Shown here: positions 24,926-32,564 of the stretch, piece after piece | Layout of the letters: each line of letters starts with the position of its first letter | Position numbering within the stretch: the first letter of the stretch is position 1 | Source: Rufibacter roseus | GTDB lineage: Bacteria; Bacteroidota; Bacteroidia; Cytophagales; Hymenobacteraceae | Reading direction: 5' to 3' | DNA: 64,000 nucleotides | Assembly: GCF_001647285.1 (NCBI RefSeq) | Contig: NZ_LRML01000002.1 | Span: 62,001 to 126,000, forward strand | Position numbers and translations under genes: made by a program | Notes under the pieces: model-generated | Seen by the model: the letters and a program-made list of their open reading frames with translations, nothing else | Told to the model about the DNA's origin: nothing | Databases searched by the model: none

Positions 24926-25390
24926 ATGTTTAAAAACTATCTGTTTCTATTGTTCCCCCTTTTTCTGTCAAACTATCTAGGGCAAACCAAAAGCCAAGAG
25001 GTTGTAGTGAAGCTAAACACTAAATTTGTCTTAAAACTTGATTCCACTGATTCAGACAATTACAGCTTCACACTAAAGAGTCAGGAAGCTTTTAATGAAG
25101 AGGTGCAAGTAAGTAGTGCGGCGGCATTATTTAGTAAAAAAGTAGCTGATGATGAAATTGAAGGCATATTTACCTACGGGAAATTCGGAGACAGGCAGAG
25201 CATTTTTTTGATTTTAAAAAGTGGGTTGAAGGTTCCAATAAATTATGACCTTAAAATCAAAACTGATAAAAACAAAGAATTGGTAAAGACATCGGTGGTA
25301 ACCTTGTTTCCTAATGTACCTTCCAATGAGCTTTGGCCCTATCATATAGACCTTGTGTCTTTTTCAAACTTCAGAAAGTTATCTGAATAA
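24926..25390 (+). CDS. Exported protein of unknown function
   Basis: 154 aa. The N-terminal signal peptide (MFKNYLFLLFPLFLSNYLGQ, cleavage near residue 19) is followed by a beta-rich mature domain with alternating hydrophobic strands (VVVKLNTKFVLKLDSTDSDN, IFLILKSGLKVPINYDLKIK). I do not recognise a family. It lies after the last recombination site on the same strand as the cassette genes and may be the terminal, now fixed, cassette or an ordinary gene; no closing site is visible. AT-rich like the cassette genes. Confidence 0.65.
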   Translation: MFKNYLFLLFPLFLSNYLGQTKSQEVVVKLNTKFVLKLDSTDSDNYSFTLKSQEAFNEEVQVSSAAALFSKKVADDEIEGIFTYGKFGDRQSIFLILKSGLKVPINYDLKIKTDKNKELVKTSVVTLFPNVPSNELWPYHIDLVSFSNFRKLSE

Positions 25391-25487
25391 AGTATATTCC
25401 ATTTGATTTCTCACTTAGTCTAGAATTATTAATGAAGATAATATGAGAGGCTTGGGCAGTTGATCATATCTACATGATAGCTCCCCC

Positions 25488-25525
25488 TGTTTTTGGCCTC
25501 TATTTACTAAATCAGCCTCAAAACA
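25488..25525. repeat. Dispersed intergenic hairpin, copy 9
   Basis: Starts TGTTTTTGGCCTC and ends CAGCCTCAAAACA. The outer TGTTTT/AAAACA pairs and the centre TATTTACTAAAT pairs weakly. Confidence 0.6.
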
Positions 25526-25557
25526 TAAAGCTTTCCGTCAGTTGTACCACTTTTACT

Positions 25558-25565
25558 TAACTTTG
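25558..25565 (+). promoter_or_regulatory. Promoter -7 element TAACTTTG next to the HAD gene start
   Basis: Exact match to TAnnTTTG, only 4 bases before the ATG. The -33 element is weak (CTTTCC around 25531). If used, the transcript would start at about the ATG, giving a near-leaderless mRNA. Confidence 0.4.
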
Positions 25566-25569
25566 GCAC

Positions 25570-26403
25570 ATGAACATTCGCGCCATTTGCACTGATATTG
25601 ACGGTACTTTATTGAACAGTGACCGGGAGCTTTCCGCTAGAACTATAGCAGCTGTTAAAGCTTTGAACAATAAGATTCCGTTTATTCTTGCCTCCAGCAG
25701 AATGCCCAGCGCTATGCGCCACCTGCAGCAGGAACTTGGCATACTCAACCAACCCATGATTTGCTTTAACGGCGGGTATGTTCTGCTTTTTGAGGAGGGT
25801 AGCCCCAACACACCTGTGGTCTTAGACACTGTGCAAATTCCAGCCAGCATCTGCCAAACCATTTTTGACCTGTCTAACGGTACTGACATTCACGTGAGTT
25901 TATATGTAAATGACGAATGGCATGCTCCTCAACAAGACCAATGGACTGAGCGGGAAATAAGAAATACTAAAGTAAACCCTACCATTTCTAAAATAGAGGA
26001 AATACTCAGCAGTTGGAAAAGCGCTGAGTCCGGAGCTCATAAGGTGATGTGTATGGGCTCAGAAGAAGCCATTGCCACCATGGCAGATGCGCTAGAGAAA
26101 CAATTTGCAGAAGAAATTTATGTGTACCGGTCAAAATCTACTTATCTGGAAATTGCCCCACGCTCTATTTCAAAGGCTACCGCTCTTGAATTGCTTCTGA
26201 AGCACAGCTATGACATACCTATGGCTGAGGTAATGGCTTTCGGAGACAATTACAATGATATTGAAATGTTACAAGCCGTAAGCCACGGTATAGCGGTGGG
26301 CAACGCAAGAGAAGAGGTGAAAGCCGTGGCTAAGGAAGTGACCTTGCCCAGTATTCAAGACGGTGTGGCTGTAGCTATAGAGAAATACTTACTACAGGAG
26401 TAG
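25570..26403 (+). CDS. Cof-type HAD-superfamily phosphatase
   Basis: 277 aa cytoplasmic hydrolase of the HAD-IIB (Cof/YidA) class, which removes phosphate from sugar phosphates or flavin/thiamine intermediates. Motif I is DIDGTLLNSD, with nucleophile D9 and D11. The C-terminal motif IV is AFGDNYNDIEML (about 230-241) with GIAVGNA, and the variable cap lies between them. Standard length. The start follows directly on a TAACTTTG element. The substrate cannot be told from sequence. Confidence 0.92.
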   Translation: MNIRAICTDIDGTLLNSDRELSARTIAAVKALNNKIPFILASSRMPSAMRHLQQELGILNQPMICFNGGYVLLFEEGSPNTPVVLDTVQIPASICQTIFDLSNGTDIHVSLYVNDEWHAPQQDQWTEREIRNTKVNPTISKIEEILSSWKSAESGAHKVMCMGSEEAIATMADALEKQFAEEIYVYRSKSTYLEIAPRSISKATALELLLKHSYDIPMAEVMAFGDNYNDIEMLQAVSHGIAVGNAREEVKAVAKEVTLPSIQDGVAVAIEKYLLQE

Positions 26404-26514
26404 AAACATAGGGTTGTGCTTACCCCAGCTTCTATGGTATACTCCATACCACAGCGTCATCACACCCCTCACAAGTAAACTGCTAACTCACGAACTACTG
26501 CTACGTTATTTGTC

Positions 26515-27024
26515 ATGCCCATTATCAACCTGCAACTGGAAGTCAAAGCTCCTGTAGAAGTGTGTTTTGATTTGTCAAGAAGCATAGATGTACACATGCT
26601 CTCTACTGCCAAAACCCAAGAAAAAGCAGTGGCAGGCGTTGTGGCAGGACTGATAGACCTCCAAGAGACAGTTACCTGGCAAGCTGTTCACTTTGGAGTA
26701 AAGCAAAAGCTAACTTCAGTCATCACTCACTTTGAAAGACCCTATTATTTTGTAGATGAAATGGTAAGTGGCGCTTTCAAACGTTTCAAACATGAGCATA
26801 AGTTTACCGCTGTTTCTCCAACCACAACTTCCATTACCGAAAGCTTTGACTATACCTCTCCCCTAGGCCAACTTGGAAAAATAGCAGATTGGCTATTTCT
26901 GGAACGCTACATGCGGCAGTTGCTGCAAGACAGAAATGAGGTAATTAAGCAGGTAGCAGAGACAGACGAGTGGAAGAAGTACCTGCAAGTGGAAAAGGTA
27001 GTAGTAAATGCCGGCAGAGTTTAG
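26515..27024 (+). CDS. SRPBCC-fold protein (polyketide cyclase/ligand-binding type)
   Basis: 169 aa, soluble. The START/SRPBCC pattern is visible: a first strand with KAPVEVCFDLSRSIDVH, the central FGVKQKLTSVITHFERPYYF and FDYTSPLGQLGKIADWLFL, then a C-terminal helix (RYMRQLLQDRNEVIKQVAE). Related proteins are annotated as cell-division-inhibitor-like (the lone SulA-like label is historical) and bind hydrophobic ligands. No catalytic residues are evident. It ends 47 bases before a strong bidirectional terminator shared with a convergent gene. Confidence 0.8.
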   Translation: MPIINLQLEVKAPVEVCFDLSRSIDVHMLSTAKTQEKAVAGVVAGLIDLQETVTWQAVHFGVKQKLTSVITHFERPYYFVDEMVSGAFKRFKHEHKFTAVSPTTTSITESFDYTSPLGQLGKIADWLFLERYMRQLLQDRNEVIKQVAETDEWKKYLQVEKVVVNAGRV

Positions 27025-27070
27025 TCATTACTCACTAAAATACGTCTCTTCTAAATAGGCATAAAAGCGT

Positions 27071-27120
27071 TAGCCCCGTTTCCGGCGTGTTTTTTAGAAA
27101 ACACACCGGAAACGGGGCTA
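27071..27120. terminator. Strong bidirectional terminator
   Basis: Twenty-three-bp stem with one G:T-type mismatch, left arm beginning TAGCCCCGTTTCCGG and a 4-base loop TTAG. It lies between the convergent SRPBCC and glycosidase genes. Confidence 0.85.
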
Positions 27121-27141
27121 ATAATCATATATAGTGTGTTA

Positions 27142-29217
27142 CTACAGGAGCACCACGCGGTGTACGCTCAGCTCTCCGTTGATAACTAGTTTTAGAACGT
27201 ATACCCCAGCTGATAAACGGCCTCTGCTCATCCGGATGGTCTGATCACCTTGTCCGAATTTTTTGCTCACCGTTTTCAGTTTGTTTTGCCCGTCCATTGA
27301 GAAAAGTTCAGCTCTTACAGTAGCTGCTTTTTTAAGGTGCAAGTCAATGTTGATTGGTCCGCTAGTAGGGTTAGGGTAAACTTTGATCTGATCTTCCTGC
27401 ACCAGGTCAGAGATACCTGTTGGCCATACGTTTACAGAATAAACAGAAGACCAGTCGCTCCAGCTAAAAGAATTTCTCGATCTGATCCGGAAATAATAGG
27501 TAAGACCTGGATTCAAATTGAAGAATAATCTAGAAAGGGTGGCCGAAGACATAGAACTGTTTTCGTCTACAACAGTTGCAAAAGTTGGGCTGGTAGACCA
27601 TTGGTAATGATACCCCTGTACAACTTCATTCGTAATCCATCTGAAGCGGATGCTGGATTCAGAAGTACTAGTTTGTTGCGTAGCAGGTGCGGTAACAATT
27701 GGTGCACTTGGGCCAACTTCTGTCTTGTTGATAGTAACTACATCGCTCAAGCCACTTAATCTGTTAGTAGGGCTAAGCTCGGCTACTACAAAATAATTAT
27801 TTCCAGAAGGAAGATCAAAAGCCGGTAGCGCAGCCTCCTCTGTTGCCACTATGGCACGAACCGAGCCTTCAGGTAGTGCATCTACAGAAGTGGGGGCAGT
27901 TGCAGAGTTAAGCGCATACACCACGTACCGCTTAAACTCATGTGTATTGGCTGGGTTTCGGGTCCAGGTTATTACGTATTGTCCAGCCTGCTCATTTTTA
28001 GATGAAGTTATATTAGAAGGGGCAGCAGGCGCCTCTCCTGGTTTCCATTCCATCAATGGCGGTACAGCCGGATAACGGTACAGGTTGTTTTTCAGGTTTT
28101 CAAACAGATTAAGCTCGTTATTTGCTAACAAAGAAGATCTAAAAAACACACTACCTAAAGAGTTTTTACTTCTGTATTGCTGTTCACGCGTAATCAATAT
28201 CTGGTTAGGCAACTCCTCATTTGAGAAGGTACTATTGAGAATGTGGCCTGAATATAAATGCCTGTCATTTTGGAAAGCTTGAGTAGACCACCAGTCAATC
28301 AATTTTCGGAAGTCTTGGCCCCCTCCAATTCTCCAGTAAAGCTGCGGTGTTAAATAATCAACATATCTGTTCTCGAGCCAGTTAACAGGGTCAGCGTAAA
28401 TTACGTTATAGGCATCCATACCTGAGGTACCGCTGGGAACCCCGTTTTTCCATAAACCGAATGGGCTAATCCCAAACCTAACTTCAGGCTTACTGCCATT
28501 TATGGCATCGTTGATTTGCTTCATCAATTGGTTGACGTTGTTTCTGCGCCAGTTGGCTAAAGTCATGCCGCCGCCATATTGCTGGTATGTAGAGGCGTCT
28601 TGGTTGGTGATTTGGTCTGGCGGATACTGGTAGAAGTAATCATCAAAATGCACTCCATCTACATTATAATTATTTACAACCTCCATTACTACGCTGGTCA
28701 CATAATCCCGTACGGCAGGTAAGCCAGGGTTGAGAATTTTTTTCCCATTTACATCTAATAGCCAATCTGGTTTAGAGTGAATCACGTGCATAGGATCATA
28801 CTCTATAGTTGATGAAGTAGAATAGTTCACCCGGTACGGATTAAACCATGCATGCAGCTCTAATCCTCTTTTGTGAGCTTCCTCAATGGCGAAGGCAAGA
28901 GGATCGTACCCAGGATCCTGCCCCTGCTTTCCAGTTAAAAATCTAGACCACGGTTCTTTCGTAGAGCGGTAAAGAGCATCAGCCTCTGGCCTTACCTGAA
29001 AAAAAACAACGTTTAAATTAGCTTCTTTAATTTTGTCTAGTTGAGTACGAAGGGCTGTTTTTTGGCTTTCTGCGGTAGCGCCAGGTGAGGGCCAGTCCAT
29101 GTTACCAACTGTGGCTATCCAAACACCTCTAAACTCGCGGTTGTATAGTTCTTGACTATTTGCGCTAAAGGTTTGAAGAGCCAGAAAGAAAAGGAGGAGT
29201 AAAAGTTTGTGTTTCAT
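27142..29217 (-). CDS. Secreted family-10-like glycoside hydrolase (GHL10/DUF187) with T9SS sorting domain
   Basis: 691 aa. Signal peptide (1-21), GHL10/DUF187 TIM-barrel domain (about 25-370; FRGVWIATVGNMDWPSPG, ELHAWFNPYRVNYS, VDGVHFDDYFYQYP, FGISPFGLWKNG), two fibronectin-III-like domains (about 395-490 and 500-600), and a C-terminal T9SS type A sorting module (about 612-691; VYPNPTSGPINIDLHL, GVYVLKLVINGE). It is probably exported and anchored on or released from the cell surface to cut glycan, possibly peptidoglycan-related or polysaccharide. The bacterial family has few characterised members, so the substrate is open. Confidence 0.9.
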   Translation of the reverse strand: MKHKLLLLLFFLALQTFSANSQELYNREFRGVWIATVGNMDWPSPGATAESQKTALRTQLDKIKEANLNVVFFQVRPEADALYRSTKEPWSRFLTGKQGQDPGYDPLAFAIEEAHKRGLELHAWFNPYRVNYSTSSTIEYDPMHVIHSKPDWLLDVNGKKILNPGLPAVRDYVTSVVMEVVNNYNVDGVHFDDYFYQYPPDQITNQDASTYQQYGGGMTLANWRRNNVNQLMKQINDAINGSKPEVRFGISPFGLWKNGVPSGTSGMDAYNVIYADPVNWLENRYVDYLTPQLYWRIGGGQDFRKLIDWWSTQAFQNDRHLYSGHILNSTFSNEELPNQILITREQQYRSKNSLGSVFFRSSLLANNELNLFENLKNNLYRYPAVPPLMEWKPGEAPAAPSNITSSKNEQAGQYVITWTRNPANTHEFKRYVVYALNSATAPTSVDALPEGSVRAIVATEEAALPAFDLPSGNNYFVVAELSPTNRLSGLSDVVTINKTEVGPSAPIVTAPATQQTSTSESSIRFRWITNEVVQGYHYQWSTSPTFATVVDENSSMSSATLSRLFFNLNPGLTYYFRIRSRNSFSWSDWSSVYSVNVWPTGISDLVQEDQIKVYPNPTSGPINIDLHLKKAATVRAELFSMDGQNKLKTVSKKFGQGDQTIRMSRGRLSAGVYVLKLVINGELSVHRVVLL

Positions 29218-29605
29218 GTTACGTTTTAAGGTTAGGCCCGGTAGCTTGCCATATAAATAAAGAGTAAAAAGAAATATAACTTTCTGATTACAGCCTTTTT
29301 ACCAAAGAAGCTCTTTCTTCTGCTAAGCTTCTTTAGTCCTATAAACTTAAGTAGAGACTACTGATTATTCAATTAAATAATTAATTTTTTTAAAAAGTTT
29401 TAAATATTTCTTGTTTAAAGTAAAAATACACTTGAATCAAACTTAGCAAAATACAACTTACAAATTCTCACTTCTCTGTTAAGTTGCAAGATCTAGATGA
29501 CTAGAATCTGCTATACTTCTCTCATAATTGTATATTGGCGTGTCAGGAGCGTTTGCAAGCGTAAATAGCCTAGTGAATAAAAACTTTGTCTCTTGCACAA
29601 AACCT
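29218..29605. other. Gene-free AT-rich stretch between divergent genes
   Basis: Promoter region for the glycosidase (minus) and the ion channel (plus). Very AT-rich around 29365-29420. No operator, repeat or RNA gene was recognised. A non-ATG frame extends into it from the channel gene but adds no family-like residues. Confidence 0.5.
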
Positions 29606-30433
29606 ATGAACAACAGTAAGATCAAGAGTAAAATATACCATATTATCTACGGCACCGACACTTTAGCCGGTAAAACCTTTGACGTAGCCCTGATCGGATT
29701 TATTCTTCTGTCTATACTAGTCGTTTGTCTGGAAAGCGTGCCCAATTACCGCACTCATTTCCTCTTTTATTTTTTAGTTTTAGAGTGGATCTTAACCATT
29801 TGCTTTACCATAGAATATTTTCTCCGAATCTATTCCCACCCCAGGCCCCTCAGATACATAACCAGCTTCTATGGTTTGATAGATCTACTCTCCATACTGC
29901 CCACTTACCTAACTTTTTTTATTCCGGGGTTACATTACCTCATGACCGTTAGAATAGTGAGATTGCTCCGTATTTTCAGAATATTAAAACTCACCCATTT
30001 CATTCAAAATGCCCAGGCGCTAAAGTTGGCATTACAAGCTAGTTTTCATAAAATAACCGTTTTTATACTGGCAGTATTAAGTTTGGTATTGATAGTAGGC
30101 ACAGTTATATATGTGGTTGAGGGGCCAGAAAACGGATTCACTAGCATTCCCCTTAGCATTTACTGGACTATTGTTACTATTACCACTGTTGGTTATGGAG
30201 ACATTACCCCTCAGACTCCTTCTGGCCAAATCATTTCTTCCATTGTTATGTTAATGGGCTATGCCATCATAGCGGTACCCACGGGCATAGTCACAGTAGA
30301 ATTGTCTAAGACTGCAGGCGCCCATAACTATGTTGATAGTGAATCATTCAACTGCAACCAATGCGGACAGAAGCTTAACCTTACTGCTAACTTTTGCAGC
30401 AACTGTGGTAAGAGAGTTAATGACCTTTCATAA
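29606..30433 (+). CDS. Voltage-gated-type potassium ion channel with C-terminal zinc ribbon
   Basis: 275 aa, six membrane segments. The S4-like helix has regularly spaced basic residues (R116, R119, R122, R125, K128). The pore helix leads into the selectivity filter TTVGYGD (193-199), the potassium signature, and then S6. The tail carries four cysteines, C250-x2-C253 and C264-x2-C267, forming a probable zinc ribbon, an addition to the usual Kv-like bacterial channel. The ATG is chosen because NNSKIKSKIYHIIYG leads into S1 as in relatives. The next gene starts 25 bases downstream. Confidence 0.9.
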   Translation: MNNSKIKSKIYHIIYGTDTLAGKTFDVALIGFILLSILVVCLESVPNYRTHFLFYFLVLEWILTICFTIEYFLRIYSHPRPLRYITSFYGLIDLLSILPTYLTFFIPGLHYLMTVRIVRLLRIFRILKLTHFIQNAQALKLALQASFHKITVFILAVLSLVLIVGTVIYVVEGPENGFTSIPLSIYWTIVTITTVGYGDITPQTPSGQIISSIVMLMGYAIIAVPTGIVTVELSKTAGAHNYVDSESFNCNQCGQKLNLTANFCSNCGKRVNDLS

Positions 30434-30458
30434 ATTTGGTCTTTATCTTACAAATGAT

Positions 30459-30812
30459 ATGAATATTGAAGAATTGAGGGCATTGTGTCTTTCTATGCCA
30501 GCCGTAACCGAAGACGTAAAATGGGATAATGACCTCTGCTTTTCTGTTGGCGGAAAGATGTTTTGTGTAGCCAGTTTGGAACCACCTTTTTCTTTCTCCT
30601 TCAAAGTAACAGATGCTGAATTTGATCGTCTGGTGGAACTTACTAACATAGTACCAGCACCTTACCTTGCCCGCTACAAATGGGTGATGGCAAAAAAGGG
30701 GCACCCCCTGACTTCTATTGAAATTGAAAAGATGCTATGGTCTTCTTACACCCTTATAAAATCAAAACTATCTAAGAAACAATGGCAAGCAGCTTTGCAA
30801 AATGCAGGCTAA
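30459..30812 (+). CDS. MmcQ/YjbR-family protein
   Basis: 117 aa, soluble, with the CyaY-like fold described for the family. Motifs include MNIEELRALCLSMPAVTEDV at the start, KMFCVASLEPPFSFSFKV, and YLARYKWVMAKKG near the DNA-binding-like region. A longer frame extends upstream into the channel gene but lacks family residues, so the ATG at MNIEEL is chosen. Function in vivo unknown; some relatives bind DNA. Close spacing suggests joint transcription with the channel. Confidence 0.87.
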   Translation: MNIEELRALCLSMPAVTEDVKWDNDLCFSVGGKMFCVASLEPPFSFSFKVTDAEFDRLVELTNIVPAPYLARYKWVMAKKGHPLTSIEIEKMLWSSYTLIKSKLSKKQWQAALQNAG

Positions 30813-30830
30813 TGTTACTTCTTGTAATGT

Positions 30831-31292
30831 CTACCTAAGACTGTCAAAGCTATACTGTGCATTACTCCAAAATTCATCTAAGGCTATAATTCTGGGTTTG
30901 AAAAAGGTAATAAGAGCAGGCCAGTCTTCTTTATTAAACACATTCACTTTTGATATTTCTTTGTAAATCCGGCTTATTACTTCGCCATGCTCGTTGGTGG
31001 TGTGTAAATCCCACTCCCACTCTTCTTCCAGAGTGTCATGCAAATAAGATCTAAGCTCCAGAAACTGCTCAAAAAACATTTCCTGTAGCTCAGGGTCTGG
31101 GTGAGTTATTTCTATGGCAATGGAAGCTTGTTTCTTTTCGGCTTTCATTCTAAAATACACATGCTTGAGGCCAGTCTTATAATTCGGCCAATTAATTTTT
31201 AGTCCTTCTGCCGATGGAATGGGTGCCATATACTGCCCAAAAGTAGTCCAGAAAGCCTGCCTGAGTTGTGATGCCTGTTCTCTCGTGTACAT
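30831..31292 (-). CDS. DUF4268 domain protein
   Basis: 153 aa, soluble. The sequence follows the DUF4268 family throughout: REQASQLRQAFWTTFGQYM near the start, LKINWPNYKTGLKHVYFRM (about 31-49), EEEWEWDLHTTNEHGE, and ALDEFWSNAQYSFDSL at the end. Function unknown. The family has structural likeness to nuclease-type folds in some longer members, but catalytic residues cannot be assigned here. Convergent with the YjbR gene, 18 bases apart. Confidence 0.85.
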   Translation of the reverse strand: MYTREQASQLRQAFWTTFGQYMAPIPSAEGLKINWPNYKTGLKHVYFRMKAEKKQASIAIEITHPDPELQEMFFEQFLELRSYLHDTLEEEWEWDLHTTNEHGEVISRIYKEISKVNVFNKEDWPALITFFKPRIIALDEFWSNAQYSFDSLR

Positions 31293-31299
31293 TAGAAAT

Positions 31300-31345
31300 G
31301 AAAAGAAGAGCTGCCTGCAAGTTAAGAAAGGCAGCTCTTCTTTTT
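31300..31345 (-). terminator. Terminator after the cohesin-like gene
   Basis: Fifteen-bp perfect stem AAAGAAGAGCTGCCT and complement with a 12-base loop; the minus-strand arm ends in CTTCTTTT. It separates the T9SS gene from the DUF4268 gene. Confidence 0.75.
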
Positions 31346-31360
31346 AAGGGTTATTTATGT

Positions 31361-32452
31361 TTATTCTTTTACAACTTTTAAAGTAGATGCAATCCCTGGC
31401 CCAGACAATTTCACCAAATAAACACCTTGGGCCAGTTCATCTAATCTCTGTAAGGAGTATTGGGTAAAGCTTCTTTCTGCCTTGATAGTTTCTTTACGAA
31501 GGATTCTTCCATTTATATCAGTTAGAGTAAGCTGCACCAAAGAATTAGGTTGGGAATTGAAAGAAATGCTCGCTTCCTGCTGAAACGGATTAGGCCCAAA
31601 CTTTACCAGATGCTTACTCAGCCCTTGCCCAATTTTAACACTAACCAGTTTTGAGTATTCATACTTTCCGCCAAAATCTACCTGTTTCAGCCTGTAATAG
31701 GAGTAGTTCGCTAACGGTTGGGCATCAATGGCTGAATAATTGTTCTCCACTACCGCATCACCGGCTCCCGCCACTACTGCCACTGTTTCAAAGTCTTTGC
31801 CGTTCTGGCTCCGTTGCACTTGAAATTCTTTGTTGTTCTTTTCAGCTGCGGTGGTCCAGGTTAATAGTACCTGATTATTTGGTTGCCAAGTAGCAGCAAA
31901 GTGTACTAAAGATACTGGCAAAGGTGCATCGGTTAGTGGGGCATTTAAATTATATAAATTACCGGTTTCCAATTGTTCTTTGGTATTCTGGTTCATTACT
32001 ACAGTCCCTGTCTGCTCAGAAGAAGATGGCAAAAATTCAAGCTTGGTGGTTTTATCATGATCTAAAATCTTAAAACGCAACTTTAAAACTTTGGTCCATT
32101 CTGGCTCTTTTACTACTTGGCTCCCTGTTGCTCCCATAGATATAGCTCCGTTAACACTCACCCTGCTTCCACTATAGGTAAGTGTAATTTCACTGTAAGG
32201 GGCACTGTTGAAGTTGTACGTTTCAGCTAACACTGGGGCCCCTAAAGCTGAACTGTCATAGGTAAAGCGAATATTGAAACCGCCCTGCTCGTAAGCTTCA
32301 GAACCAGATATGTTCATGAAAACTTCAAAATTATCACCTATCACGCCTGATGAAGCATCAGTAGAAAATTGAAGATTAACGGTTTGTGCTTGTGCTACAC
32401 TTGCAAAAGCACATAACAAAATTAAGATTAAGCACTGGTAATTTTTTTTCAT
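31361..32452 (-). CDS. T9SS-exported protein with cohesin-like domain
   Basis: 363 aa. Signal peptide (1-23, cleavage after VAQAQ). Residues about 24-165 have the strand pattern of a cohesin domain (GVIGDNFEVFMNISGSEA, GGFNIRFTYDSSALGAP, LKLRFKILDHD). Next comes a region typical of Bacteroidota surface proteins (PLPVSLVHFAATWQPNNQVL ... QVQRSQNGKDFETV), then a T9SS type A sorting module (about 283-363; FGPNPFQQEASISFNS, GVYLVKLSGPG). It is probably displayed on the cell surface. The neighbouring upstream gene encodes a protein with dockerin-like repeats, so binding between the two is plausible (inference). Confidence 0.82.
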   Translation of the reverse strand: MKKNYQCLILILLCAFASVAQAQTVNLQFSTDASSGVIGDNFEVFMNISGSEAYEQGGFNIRFTYDSSALGAPVLAETYNFNSAPYSEITLTYSGSRVSVNGAISMGATGSQVVKEPEWTKVLKLRFKILDHDKTTKLEFLPSSSEQTGTVVMNQNTKEQLETGNLYNLNAPLTDAPLPVSLVHFAATWQPNNQVLLTWTTAAEKNNKEFQVQRSQNGKDFETVAVVAGAGDAVVENNYSAIDAQPLANYSYYRLKQVDFGGKYEYSKLVSVKIGQGLSKHLVKFGPNPFQQEASISFNSQPNSLVQLTLTDINGRILRKETIKAERSFTQYSLQRLDELAQGVYLVKLSGPGIASTLKVVKE

Positions 32453-32564
32453 AGTTAGGTTGTTTATAGGGGGGTAAAACTTAAATGGTGCAAAATCTTT
32501 GGGAATAGAATTCCCTACAGGCTTTTCTGCCTACACTGGTTAAAGCATAAATTTTGGAAGTTGA

